A stretch of 34,185 bases of DNA from Patescibacteria group bacterium (GTDB taxonomy: Bacteria; Patescibacteriota; Minisyncoccia; Moranbacterales; UBA1568): positions 1 through 34,185 of the forward strand of contig JAUPWI010000003.1 of NCBI GenBank assembly GCA_030916545.1. Reading direction: 5' to 3'. The translations under genes were made by a program, and so were the position numbers. The notes beneath the pieces are model-generated. The model ran no database searches. It saw only the letters and a list, made by a program, of their open reading frames with translations, and was not told the DNA's origin. Below are positions 7,457-15,228 of this stretch, piece after piece; the first letter of the stretch is position 1, and each line of letters opens with the position of its first letter.

Positions 7457-8992
7457 ATGATAGGACTCAGTTGGAAACAGACGCTCGGTATCGGGTGTAT
7501 CATCCTGTGTTTCGGGGTGGGAATCCGGGCCTATGGGTTGGGAAACAACTCGTTCGTGGCGGATGAGTTTCTCGATATGAACTCGGCGTATGGGTATTTC
7601 AAGACCGGGGAATGGAAGGCTTGGGACTTCAATCATCAGGAATCGAGCATTGTGAACCTGAATGGGGCGCGCGATGAGCGGGCGAATATCTATAAATGGC
7701 AGGTGGCCCAGTTGTTCCGCTTCCTCCCTCCGACTGAGGCAGTCGCTCGATCGGTGAGTGTTTTTTGGGGTGGCATCACGTTGCTCACGGTTTTCTGGAG
7801 CGCTCGGGTGCTGACGAAACGACGTGAGATCGCTCTCGTGGCGATGCTTCTCGCCGCGCTCTCGGTTTCGGAAATAGTGTTTGATCGTCGGTTGCGGATG
7901 TATGCGATGTTCGCTCCGGCGTATCTCGCTTTGGCGACAGTCCTCTTCCTCTGTCTTGAGCAGACTGTTTCGACACGCTGGCGTCTGCTTCGGAAGCTCT
8001 GGGAGCGGACGGGGATTCATATCGGGTACGCTCTCCTGTCCGGAATCCTGCTCGTCATCGGACTCTTGATTCATCAATTGACCGCGACCGTCATCTTTTC
8101 ATTGGCGGCGTATCTTTTGTGGGCTGGTGTGACGCGGTATCGGGAGACAGGCAATCGATGGAACCGGTACGTGGTGCTGCTCGGTCTCTTGGGGGCGGCT
8201 CTGGTGTCGATGCGTATTCTGGCGGGAGGTTTCTGGACTTCTTTCGTGGCAGGCCTTATCTGGTTTGATGATCACTACAGCTATCTCGGATACGCGATGC
8301 GGGACTATGCCCATCCGTTGCTCGCTCTCGGACTCATGGGATTTGGTGCGTATAGCCTGGCTATACGGGAACGTCGTCCGAAGGCGGCCGGGTACCTCGT
8401 CTTTTCCTTTATCATACCGCTTGCGTGCGCGATCTGGTTTTTCCGGCGGAATGCAGGTCCTCAGTATATCTTCTTCGCGCAGTCATTCGGGTTGATTCTG
8501 ACGGCGGCCGGCACGTTCGGTCTGTGGCAGTCGCTTCGGGAGCACTATCCCCGATGGAGTCGGAAGACTTCATTGATCATCCTCTCCGGTCTCTTCCTGC
8601 TCGTGCCGAATTTCGGCTATTTCCTCGAAGCAAACAATACGTATCACGAGACGTCTTCGGGCGAGAACCCGAATTATCGGAAGGTGTTCGGCTATGTCGT
8701 TAAGAACCGGTTGCCGACGGACGTCCTGGTCACGCGCAATGTCCGGAATTATTATTGGAGCGGAGCGGATATTCCGGTGTATGATCTCGGTGACGAAGTG
8801 AATCGGGAAAAACTCTCGCTCGATGCTCTCGAAAGAATCGTGAGGGATCACGGAAGCGGTTGGATCGTTCTTTCGGAAAACGACTATGATTATTTTTCCC
8901 AAGAGGCGGAAGCATACATGAAGCGACGGATGGAACGGGTGAGCAATCCGTTCGTCCGCGGTCCGATCGATGTCTACCGTTTCGGACGGTAG
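7457..8992 (+). CDS. GT-C type membrane glycosyltransferase (PMT/ArnT-like)
   Basis: This is an integral membrane protein of about 511 residues, probably a GT-C glycosyltransferase that moves a sugar from a polyprenyl-phosphate carrier on the outer face of the membrane. An N-terminal membrane segment is followed by NSFVADEFLDM with the acidic pair D36-E37, the usual catalytic pair in the first outer loop. Next come FDRRLRMYAMFAPAYLAL and about eight to ten hydrophobic helices. The soluble C-terminal part starts around residue 400. The exact substrate cannot be told. The frame is open further upstream inside rnhB, but ATG 7457 has GGAG (7447-7450) at good spacing, so this start was chosen. A bidirectional terminator follows at 9013-9049. 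Confidence 0.8.
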   Translation: MIGLSWKQTLGIGCIILCFGVGIRAYGLGNNSFVADEFLDMNSAYGYFKTGEWKAWDFNHQESSIVNLNGARDERANIYKWQVAQLFRFLPPTEAVARSVSVFWGGITLLTVFWSARVLTKRREIALVAMLLAALSVSEIVFDRRLRMYAMFAPAYLALATVLFLCLEQTVSTRWRLLRKLWERTGIHIGYALLSGILLVIGLLIHQLTATVIFSLAAYLLWAGVTRYRETGNRWNRYVVLLGLLGAALVSMRILAGGFWTSFVAGLIWFDDHYSYLGYAMRDYAHPLLALGLMGFGAYSLAIRERRPKAAGYLVFSFIIPLACAIWFFRRNAGPQYIFFAQSFGLILTAAGTFGLWQSLREHYPRWSRKTSLIILSGLFLLVPNFGYFLEANNTYHETSSGENPNYRKVFGYVVKNRLPTDVLVTRNVRNYYWSGADIPVYDLGDEVNREKLSLDALERIVRDHGSGWIVLSENDYDYFSQEAEAYMKRRMERVSNPFVRGPIDVYRFGR

Positions 8993-9012
8993 GAAGAGAA
9001 AGGATTCAAATG

Positions 9013-9049
9013 AAAAATCGGATCAGATGATATCGTTGATCCGATTTTT
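9013..9049. terminator. Bidirectional intrinsic terminator
   Basis: AAAAATCGGATCA (9013-9025) pairs perfectly with TGATCCGATTTTT (9037-9049) around an 11-nt loop. The arms provide T-runs on both strands. It can end transcription of the glycosyltransferase (plus) and of the flippase operon (minus), which converge here. Confidence 0.9.
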
Positions 9050-9099
9050 GTCCGGTGTATAGGTGAATACGGGAGGATTGGGATGGATTTCGCGTGAGT

Positions 9100-10569
9100 T
9101 TATCTTTTCCTGAGCAGCCGGGTGAGTGGGGCGATATCAGTATCTGTCAGTTCGCCCGAGAGACGAAGGAGGGTAAAGTAGAGGCAGGTGAGCAGGGTTC
9201 CTGAAACCAGAAAACCGTATGAGTCATCCGGGAGTACGCGCGAACAGAATACGAGAACGATAACGCTTCCGAAAGAGACAAGGAGGGTTCTTGGGGCGAG
9301 TCGGACACGGAAATGCCGCTCCACGGCGATGAGGATGGCGACGGTGACCGCGATGGAGATGATCGTGGTGGAGAGTGCGGCCCCGACGAGCGACCATTCC
9401 GGGATGAGGAGGAAGTTGAGTCCGATCATGCCGAGGAATCCGAAGAAGGCCAGCTTCAGAGGAATCTTGACGAGTCCGGCCCCGTTGAGCGCGAAGGAAA
9501 GAACGTAAAAAACGGTGAGGAAGCCGACTCCGAGCGCATAAACCTGGAGCGGTCGTTCGGCGGCGGCATATTGGCTACCGTAGAAGAGATGGAGCACCTG
9601 AGGAGCGTATATCATGAGGAGCGCGATCATCGGGGGTAGGAGGAAGACCATGAGACGGAGCGCTTTGTTGACGATATTTTCGGTTTCCTTCGTATCGCGT
9701 TCGGCGGTCGTTTTGGAAATGGCGGGGAGCAGGATGATGGTGAGGGCGTAGAAGAGGTAATAAGGGATGCGGCCGGCCGTGATAGCGGCATTGTAGATGC
9801 CGGTGAGGTAGTCGCTCCCGAGGAGGCTTTTGACGAAGTAGAGATCGAGAGTGAGGATGAACTCGTAGAAAAGCAGGAAGAGGGTGAGCGGTCCGGCATA
9901 GGTGAGAATGGTTTTTCCGGAAAAGGCGACCACTTCGGTTTTGGATTGCTTGACGTGCGGAAAGTAGCGGTGAGTGATGAAGATATCGGCCAGGAGACCG
10001 AGGGTGAAGATGAAGAGTGGCGCGGCGATATAGCCCGATACGGCGCCTTGGACGCCGAAGAAGTAGGCGAAACCGATGATGAAGACGACACGTCCGAGCG
10101 CGCGCATCATCTTGAGTCCTGCTTGGAGGCGGAAGAAATGCAGTCCGGTGTAGTAGTAGAAATAGAAGGACGCGGCGGCGAAGGCGGGAATGATGAGAGA
10201 GGAGAGGCGGAAGAGGGGGGTGAGGCTCGGGTCACGGAGGAGATGAGCGATGAGCGGCGCAGCAAGGAAGAAGAGCACCGTGACAGCCGACATGAGGAGG
10301 ATTTGCAGTCGCATGGCTTGGCGTTTGATGCCGAGTATCCTTTCAGGGGCGCTTTCGAAGATTTCTGCCAGGTATTTGGACATGGCGGTCGGAATTCCGT
10401 TGCCGATCAGGATGATGACCATGGTCGTCAGAGTCACAACGAGGCTGTAACGGCCGTAATCGGCCGGCCCGAGGATGCGGCCGACCGCCGACTGGATGAC
10501 GTATCCGGCCACCATGAAGATGACTTCGGAAACGGTGAGCCAGGCGAGCGCTTGCGAGAATTTTTTCAT
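9100..10569 (-). CDS. Polysaccharide flippase, Wzx/MATE-like (MOP superfamily)
   Basis: The 489-residue protein is almost wholly hydrophobic with some 12-14 membrane helices. It begins MKKFSQALAWLTVSEVIFMVAGYVIQSAVGRILGPADYGRYSLV. The LGPxDYGxY motif near the first helix pair is characteristic of O-antigen/teichoic-acid flippases. Such proteins move lipid-linked oligosaccharides across the cytoplasmic membrane. It is the last gene of a minus-strand run, 9 bases after the DUF559 gene. Its neighbours (dTMP kinase-like protein, glycosyltransferases, O-antigen ligase) fit a surface glycan pathway. The substrate is unknown. Confidence 0.88.
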   Translation of the reverse strand: MKKFSQALAWLTVSEVIFMVAGYVIQSAVGRILGPADYGRYSLVVTLTTMVIILIGNGIPTAMSKYLAEIFESAPERILGIKRQAMRLQILLMSAVTVLFFLAAPLIAHLLRDPSLTPLFRLSSLIIPAFAAASFYFYYYTGLHFFRLQAGLKMMRALGRVVFIIGFAYFFGVQGAVSGYIAAPLFIFTLGLLADIFITHRYFPHVKQSKTEVVAFSGKTILTYAGPLTLFLLFYEFILTLDLYFVKSLLGSDYLTGIYNAAITAGRIPYYLFYALTIILLPAISKTTAERDTKETENIVNKALRLMVFLLPPMIALLMIYAPQVLHLFYGSQYAAAERPLQVYALGVGFLTVFYVLSFALNGAGLVKIPLKLAFFGFLGMIGLNFLLIPEWSLVGAALSTTIISIAVTVAILIAVERHFRVRLAPRTLLVSFGSVIVLVFCSRVLPDDSYGFLVSGTLLTCLYFTLLRLSGELTDTDIAPLTRLLRKR

Positions 10570-10578
10570 GAGGATGAT

Positions 10579-10914
10579 TTAATGGAGATGTTTCGTTATT
10601 TCCGTCACGATCCCGGAGAGATTCTCGTCAATATCGTTGTTCCAGAACCGCAGGACTGTGTAGTCGAAACCGGAGAAGTATTCTGATCGGGCCTTGTCGC
10701 GTCCACCGTTGTCTCTTCGCTTCCAGCCGTCGATATCGATGATGAGTTTCTTTTCGACGCAGCAGAAATCGACCATATAAGGGCCATGGGTATGCTGACG
10801 AACAAAACGGCACCCGAGAGCCTGATTTTTGAGCCGAGACCAGAGCCTGTTCTCTTGAGGCGTGGAACGCTTGGCTCGCGCGCGTCGGGTATTTTTTTGC
10901 GTGGAGGTAATCAT
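10579..10914 (-). CDS. DUF559 (Vsr-like nuclease fold) protein with altered motif
   Basis: This 111-residue basic protein has the DUF559 pattern: TPQENRLWSRLKNQALGCRF (19-38), then FVRQHTHGPYMVDFCCVEKKLIIDIDGW, then YTVLRFWNNDI and a C-terminal helix. DUF559 proteins share the restriction-endonuclease-like fold of Vsr, and most carry an acidic-DG-x-x-H motif. Here the DIDG part is kept, but the following residues are WKRRDNGG, so the usual histidine is missing and catalysis is uncertain. It sits between the kinase-like gene and the flippase, 9 bases from the latter, probably co-transcribed. DUF559 genes often travel as single genes and the family's role is not established. The start at ATG 10914 keeps the basic N-terminus. 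Confidence 0.8.
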   Translation of the reverse strand: MITSTQKNTRRARAKRSTPQENRLWSRLKNQALGCRFVRQHTHGPYMVDFCCVEKKLIIDIDGWKRRDNGGRDKARSEYFSGFDYTVLRFWNNDIDENLSGIVTEITKHLH

Positions 10915-10964
10915 ACTGAATATGGACAGGGATTCGGTTTTTCCCGCGGCGATTTTTTTCGGTT

Positions 10965-11597
10965 TTATTTCTCCCGGAGTATGGTGAGTAGGGAATCGAA
11001 GACGAGCTCTTTCGGACGATCAGCGGCGAGCACGTGCATATTCCAGGAGCTTACTTTCGCTCGGAAGAGGGATTGTTTCGCGTGTAGGTATTCGATGCCT
11101 TGTTCGGGTGTGCGTTCCCGGGACAGGATGATTTGCGGGTCGAGATCGAAATAGAAGGCGATATCCGGTTTCGGCAGAGAGGATTCAAGAAGATCGGCGC
11201 GGGTGCGCCACCCGAGGAAGCGTAACGCATTCTGGTGCGGGAGGGCGAGGTATTCCAGATGGATGAGACTGTCGAAGAAGGAACGGTCGGAGAGGAGATA
11301 GTCGTACTCTTCACGTTCCAGTCGGGCAAGGAATCGTCGGAAGCGGAAGAGATCAAGGAAGAGAAGTTTTTGGCGGAGAAGAAGCGTGAGAAGAGATGTT
11401 TCGGTGACAGCTTTCTCCTGACCGGGCTGGAAGTTTTTGGTGCCTTTGAACCGGCGGGCGATCCGATTGGCGAAAGAGAATTCGACTGCGTGAAAATAGG
11501 CGACCTTATGACCTTCGCTGATGAGGTGTTCTTTCAGAAGTTCGAGCTGGGTGGACTTGCCGCTCCCATCCACGCCGGAAAAGGTGATGTATCGCAT
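10965..11597 (-). CDS. Thymidylate kinase-like P-loop protein
   Basis: This 210-residue protein belongs to the thymidylate kinase family of nucleoside-monophosphate kinases. It has MRYITFSGVDGSGKST with a P-loop at residues 8-16, HKVAYFHAVEF, and LLSDRSFFDSLIHLEYL with the DR motif that binds the phosphoryl acceptor. PDIAFYFDLDPQIILSRER is the Walker-B-like strand plus lid. Length matches Tmk (about 210), yet the substrate pocket is diverged. Kinases of this family are also found in polysaccharide loci, so dTMP may not be the substrate and no gene symbol is given. It is the first gene of the minus-strand run leading to DUF559 and the flippase, and is divergent from the O-antigen ligase gene. 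Confidence 0.8.
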   Translation of the reverse strand: MRYITFSGVDGSGKSTQLELLKEHLISEGHKVAYFHAVEFSFANRIARRFKGTKNFQPGQEKAVTETSLLTLLLRQKLLFLDLFRFRRFLARLEREEYDYLLSDRSFFDSLIHLEYLALPHQNALRFLGWRTRADLLESSLPKPDIAFYFDLDPQIILSRERTPEQGIEYLHAKQSLFRAKVSSWNMHVLAADRPKELVFDSLLTILREK

Positions 11598-11692
11598 AGA
11601 CTGAGAGTATCAAAAAGTGCTATTCTCGGCAATGAGAGGCGATTTTTCGGTCATGAGACAGGATATCGAGAGGCGAAGATGAACTTTTGCAT

Positions 11693-13117
11693 ATGAAAAG
11701 CTTCAATATTTATTTGTTTTTGGTGTATCTTTTTCTGCTACCGTTACAAACGGTGTATTTGTTGCGTGAGCCGATGATTAGTGGGGAGAAGTGGCAGTAT
11801 GGGACTATTGGCATTTATGCTACGGATATTTTGCTGATTCTGATACTTGGATGGTATGGCGTGAGTCGATGGAAGAAGCAGGGTAATATTGAGGGACGAA
11901 GACGTTGGTTGGCGCGTTTGGCTGGAGCGCGAAAACAGCTTTTTCTGATGCCCTTTGCTTCCGAGCAAACAGCAAGGAAAAAGTTCGTTTTTGTGCTCCA
12001 GCATGCGCTGAATCCGTGGTCTCTGAAACGAAGTATCTTCTGTATCAGTTTCATTCTTTGGGCCGGCCTCTCGATATTTTGGGCGCCTGATCGGGTGTTG
12101 GCCGGATACTTTTTCGTAAAGCTGCTTTTGGCGGTCGGAGTCTTCTTTCTGATTCGTTCATTCGGCAGGCGGGAAATAGGCCTGATCATAACAGTGCTCT
12201 TCATGGGAGCGGTACTCGTGAGTGTGTTCGGCATCGGGCAATTCTTGCTGCAAGGCGCATTCGCTTCGTCGTGGCTCGGGATGAGTGGACAGGAAGCGTG
12301 GCAAGCCGGGACATCGGTACTCAAGAACGAAGCTGGTCGTTGGCTGCGGGCGTATGGTACGTTTCCGCACCCGAATATGCTCGGGGGGTATCTTAGCGTC
12401 GTCTTGGTCTTGGGAATAGGGTATCTTACGCAATCGGCACTTTCGATTAAGAAACGATTGCTTTTCGAGGGAGGGGGCATTGTCATCCTCCTTGGTCTCG
12501 TCCTCACTTTTTCTCGTACGGCGTGGCTGGGGATTGTACTCGGGATTACCCTGGTGGGATTTCATGCCTGGAGAGAGCGCGAACCCCGGATCCAGAGGCG
12601 GTTTTTGCAAGTCGTTTTCGCGCTCGGATTAGCCGGACTCGTTTTTGGATCCATTTTGCACGAGCAGATTTTTCCGAGATTCGATACTGCGACAATCGGG
12701 CAGGAAGGTTCGGTAGCGGAGCGGGTCGTATCGTTTCAGGACACCTGGACGCTTATCGGGAAGCACCCCTTCATCGGTGTCGGTGTCGGGAATTCCACGG
12801 TACAACTCATGAAAGAAAATCCCGGTCGTCCGATTTGGGGAATCCAGCCGGCACACAATGTCCCTCTCGTCATTTGGTCAGAGCTCGGCCTGATCGGACT
12901 CTTCCTGTGTATCGGATGCACAGCGTCTTTTTTATTTTCGCTTTCGAAATTTGCGATCTTTGACCTTCAGTCTGCGATTTTCATCGCGCTTCTCCCAAGC
13001 CTCTTCTTCGATCACTGGCTCTGGACCTCGCATTCCGGTCTCGTATTTCTTTTCTTGTCGTTCGGACTGATACGAAGCAGGCATGGTGGCGAGGGTATGA
13101 GACCGGATGGTGATTGA
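11693..13117 (+). CDS. O-antigen ligase / Wzy-like membrane protein with element-derived insertion
   Basis: The product is a 474-residue polytopic membrane protein with about 11-12 helices. O-antigen ligases join a finished glycan to its acceptor on the outer face of the membrane; related Wzy proteins polymerise repeat units. The Wzy_C region has HPFIGVGVGNS and, near residue 383, GIQPAHNVPLVIWSELGLIG with the conserved PAHN histidine in the large outer loop. Residues about 77-103 (ARKQLFLMPFASEQTARKKF and flanks) are encoded by palindromic element J (11922-12001). They fall in the loop between the second and third hydrophobic segments, and the frame stays open. The ATG at 11693 is preferred over an in-frame TTG at 11687. 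No clear Shine-Dalgarno is seen. Confidence 0.85.
   Translation: MKSFNIYLFLVYLFLLPLQTVYLLREPMISGEKWQYGTIGIYATDILLILILGWYGVSRWKKQGNIEGRRRWLARLAGARKQLFLMPFASEQTARKKFVFVLQHALNPWSLKRSIFCISFILWAGLSIFWAPDRVLAGYFFVKLLLAVGVFFLIRSFGRREIGLIITVLFMGAVLVSVFGIGQFLLQGAFASSWLGMSGQEAWQAGTSVLKNEAGRWLRAYGTFPHPNMLGGYLSVVLVLGIGYLTQSALSIKKRLLFEGGGIVILLGLVLTFSRTAWLGIVLGITLVGFHAWREREPRIQRRFLQVVFALGLAGLVFGSILHEQIFPRFDTATIGQEGSVAERVVSFQDTWTLIGKHPFIGVGVGNSTVQLMKENPGRPIWGIQPAHNVPLVIWSELGLIGLFLCIGCTASFLFSLSKFAIFDLQSAIFIALLPSLFFDHWLWTSHSGLVFLFLSFGLIRSRHGGEGMRPDGD
11922..12001 (-). repeat. Palindromic element copy J, inside the O-antigen ligase gene
   Basis: The core at 11947-11975 starts GATGCCC and ends CAGCAA. TTTGCT and AGCAAA form a perfect 6-bp stem around TCCG. 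Arms at 11922-11946 and 11976-12001 pair with a one-base offset and a few mismatches: CTGGAGC pairs with GCTCCAG at the outer end, CTTTTTC-type and GGAAAAAG runs next to the core. It has the same architecture as intergenic copies G and I but lies entirely in coding sequence, translated in frame without a stop. Confidence 0.85.
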
Positions 13118-13143
13118 CACCGTATTCCGGAGCGGAGTATGGT
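13114..13143 (+). promoter_or_regulatory. Sigma-70 type promoter for the 121-residue orphan gene
   Basis: A perfect -35 TTGACA (13114-13119) overlaps the end of the O-antigen ligase gene. After 18 bases comes TATGGT (13138-13143). A transcript would start near 13150, leaving a leader of about 35 bases with a good Shine-Dalgarno sequence. Confidence 0.6.
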
Positions 13144-13184
13144 AAGGGCAAGTTCTTTTGTTTTTACGAAAGGGAGGCATTCCC

Positions 13185-13550
13185 ATGTTGGAATACTATT
13201 TTATCCTGTTTGAAGTGCGAGGTATCGGTCTGATGACCTGTCTTTCTCTCCCGAATCGGTATCAACATGAGGAGATTCTGCGTATCCTGAAATCGCAGTT
13301 TTCTTACGATGGATACCATTGTCTCGCTTCAGGAATCATCAGTTCCGGATCCAATGGGAATCGGCAGCGAGTCTTGGTGCATGAGTTCCGTTCTTTGCGA
13401 GACATCGATCCATTGCCTAAGGTAATGAGGCTCGTTCTTGATTTTTTTGCCAAAACGACCTTTCGGGCGATGGAGATGGTGCGGGAGAGATTGTCTGATG
13501 AGGAACATGAGGATCGCCGGCACCTGCATGAAGTCGTGTTCATGATCTAG
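13185..13550 (+). CDS. Hypothetical protein, 121 residues, no family recognised
   Basis: I do not recognise this protein. The start at ATG 13185 is supported by GGGAGG at 13174-13179 and by a promoter at 13114-13143. The product begins MLEYYFILFEVRGIGLMTCL. It has mixed alpha/beta character without a membrane segment or signal peptide, and ends in a charged helix (MVRERLSDEEHEDRRHLHEV). The presence of its own promoter, ribosome site and terminator (13577-13623) argues that it is a real, separately expressed gene. It stands between the O-antigen ligase gene and the convergent rtcB gene. The N-terminal beta-rich half could be a small binding domain, but this is a guess. Confidence 0.65.
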   Translation: MLEYYFILFEVRGIGLMTCLSLPNRYQHEEILRILKSQFSYDGYHCLASGIISSGSNGNRQRVLVHEFRSLRDIDPLPKVMRLVLDFFAKTTFRAMEMVRERLSDEEHEDRRHLHEVVFMI

Positions 13551-13576
13551 TAGGCCGGAATATGATGCATCGTGTC

Positions 13577-13623
13577 GAAAAAAAGTCGTCCCGCGCCGAG
13601 CAAGCGGGACGACTCATTTTTTT
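13577..13623. terminator. Bidirectional intrinsic terminator between orphan gene and rtcB
   Basis: AGTCGTCCCGC and GCGGGACGACT form a perfect 11-bp stem with a 9-nt loop. A T7 run follows on the plus strand and, after reverse complementing the A7 run, on the minus strand too. It ends both the 121-residue gene (plus) and the rtcB transcript (minus). Confidence 0.93.
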
Positions 13624-13648
13624 ACCCGCGAAGGAACGAGAAGCACGA

Positions 13649-15154
13649 TCAGTACATAATCACCGAAATCGGCTGCATGCGAGCGACGGGTTTGACGATG
13701 CCGTTTTCTTTGACACTCGCGATGACGTCATCGGCGCGCTTGTAGTGAGAGGAATCCTGCTCGATGACTTTCGATGAACGGCCGTTGTAGAGACGGACGC
13801 CCTTCGTCTCCAACTTCCGATCGAGTTCGGTCTTGTTTTCCGGGGTCACGTCTTCCGTCTTGGTGGCTGATTTTCCGGCGCCGTGATTGCAGGAAAAGAA
13901 GCTGGAATCATTTCCGTCCTGTCCGACGCAGAGATATGCCTCGGTCGACATGGATGTCGGGATGAAGGCGGGCTCACCGGTTTCATGGAATATCGGATGG
14001 TCCTGCATGCGTGCCGGACCATAGGCACGGCTGGTGCCATTGCGATGTACCCAGACCTTCTTTCCGGCGTGTTCCTCCTGGGATACGAGGATATGTGGCA
14101 TATCATAGAGCAATTCGCATTCGGGATCGCGTCCAAGTACCCGTTTGATGGTTTTGGAGACATTGTGGGTGATGACGGCCCGGTTCGCGTGTGCGAAATT
14201 GGAACAGGCCTGACGGGCGGCCATGTAGAGTCTGCCATCCTCACCGTTGCCGTCGAAGGTGATGAGTGGTTCTTTTCGGCCGAAATCGGATGAGCGGATC
14301 TTAGCCGCGATCGATCGGACGGTTTTCTTGAAAGGAGTGCTCCAGAAGAAGCGACCGATATTCATGAGAATGGCTGTCGAAAGGTGTTCCCGCTTTTTGG
14401 CGGTATACATATACATGGTGTACTGGCCGAGTATGCCGGATCCGCAGTGCACCATGAAGAGATAGTCACCGTTTTTGACGCCCAATTTGGTCGCAGTCGT
14501 TTCGTCCTCGATACCGGTTACCTTCATGAGGTCGAGGAAGTGGTTGCCGGCCGCGCCGAGGATACCGGAACGGAATTGAGCGAAGAAGAGGAAAAGCGGT
14601 GGGAGAATATTAAGAATATCCTGGCGAGACGGCGCTTCCGGGAAAAAGTTTCCGCGGTCGAGTGAATTTTCGGCTTCATACTTTGTTCGGATGCCGAGAT
14701 GGTTGATGAGCGGGGCGATGCCGCGCCGGCAGATATCGACGACGACGCGGAAGGGGAGATACGTGCCGATATAGGCCTTGGTCGGAACGACTGGAACCAA
14801 AGCTTCGAAGAGCCGATGGAGTTCCTCGGGTGTCGTGTTGCTTTCGTTCAGGTTGGTACGGACAAGGCGCATGCCGCAGGCCGGATCGCTGTCGTTGAGC
14901 TGGGGAAGTATGCAGGATTCGGAGGCGACGGTGGTGCCGGTCGCGTTCTTGCGTCCGGGCTTGCTGTGGACATCGGCCATGGCGGCGATGTGGTCGAAAA
15001 TCCCGTTATTGGAGGCGACGCTTTCGAGCTGTGCGAGAGTTGCTTCGTTCGGCAGGAGAGTATCTTGTACGTGGAACACGACGGGCACTTTCATTCTTTC
15101 CGTCCGCATTTCGCTGCGGTATTCGGAGATCTTTTTGAGGGATTTCTTCAGCAT
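13649..15154 (-). CDS. rtcB: RtcB-family RNA ligase, divergent
   Basis: RtcB joins RNA ends with 2',3'-cyclic phosphate (or 3'-phosphate) to 5'-OH ends, using GTP and manganese. In this 501-residue protein the metal ligands and nucleophile can be placed: DVH (61-63), D90 and C93 in DPACGM, H205 in GNHF, H236 in HCGSG, H330 in THN, and the guanylylated histidine H424 in SCNHGAGKS. HRNGTSRAYGP (370-380) matches the usual HRKGATRA stretch. Several motifs depart from the common form: MPDVHxGxG is MADVHSKPG, DIGCGM is DPACGM, and HSGSRGLG is HCGSGILG. The fold is inferred intact but the subfamily is unusual. It follows the GT4 gene on the same strand after 74 bases. No Shine-Dalgarno is seen at ATG 15154, and an internal start is possible. 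Confidence 0.85.
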   Translation of the reverse strand: MLKKSLKKISEYRSEMRTERMKVPVVFHVQDTLLPNEATLAQLESVASNNGIFDHIAAMADVHSKPGRKNATGTTVASESCILPQLNDSDPACGMRLVRTNLNESNTTPEELHRLFEALVPVVPTKAYIGTYLPFRVVVDICRRGIAPLINHLGIRTKYEAENSLDRGNFFPEAPSRQDILNILPPLFLFFAQFRSGILGAAGNHFLDLMKVTGIEDETTATKLGVKNGDYLFMVHCGSGILGQYTMYMYTAKKREHLSTAILMNIGRFFWSTPFKKTVRSIAAKIRSSDFGRKEPLITFDGNGEDGRLYMAARQACSNFAHANRAVITHNVSKTIKRVLGRDPECELLYDMPHILVSQEEHAGKKVWVHRNGTSRAYGPARMQDHPIFHETGEPAFIPTSMSTEAYLCVGQDGNDSSFFSCNHGAGKSATKTEDVTPENKTELDRKLETKGVRLYNGRSSKVIEQDSSHYKRADDVIASVKENGIVKPVARMQPISVIMY

Positions 15155-15228
15155 ATGTTTTGGATGGCGGAGTGGATAGAGAAGGGTTCTTGAAAATCAA
15201 GATAATACGGGTAATGAGAAGAGGGGAA

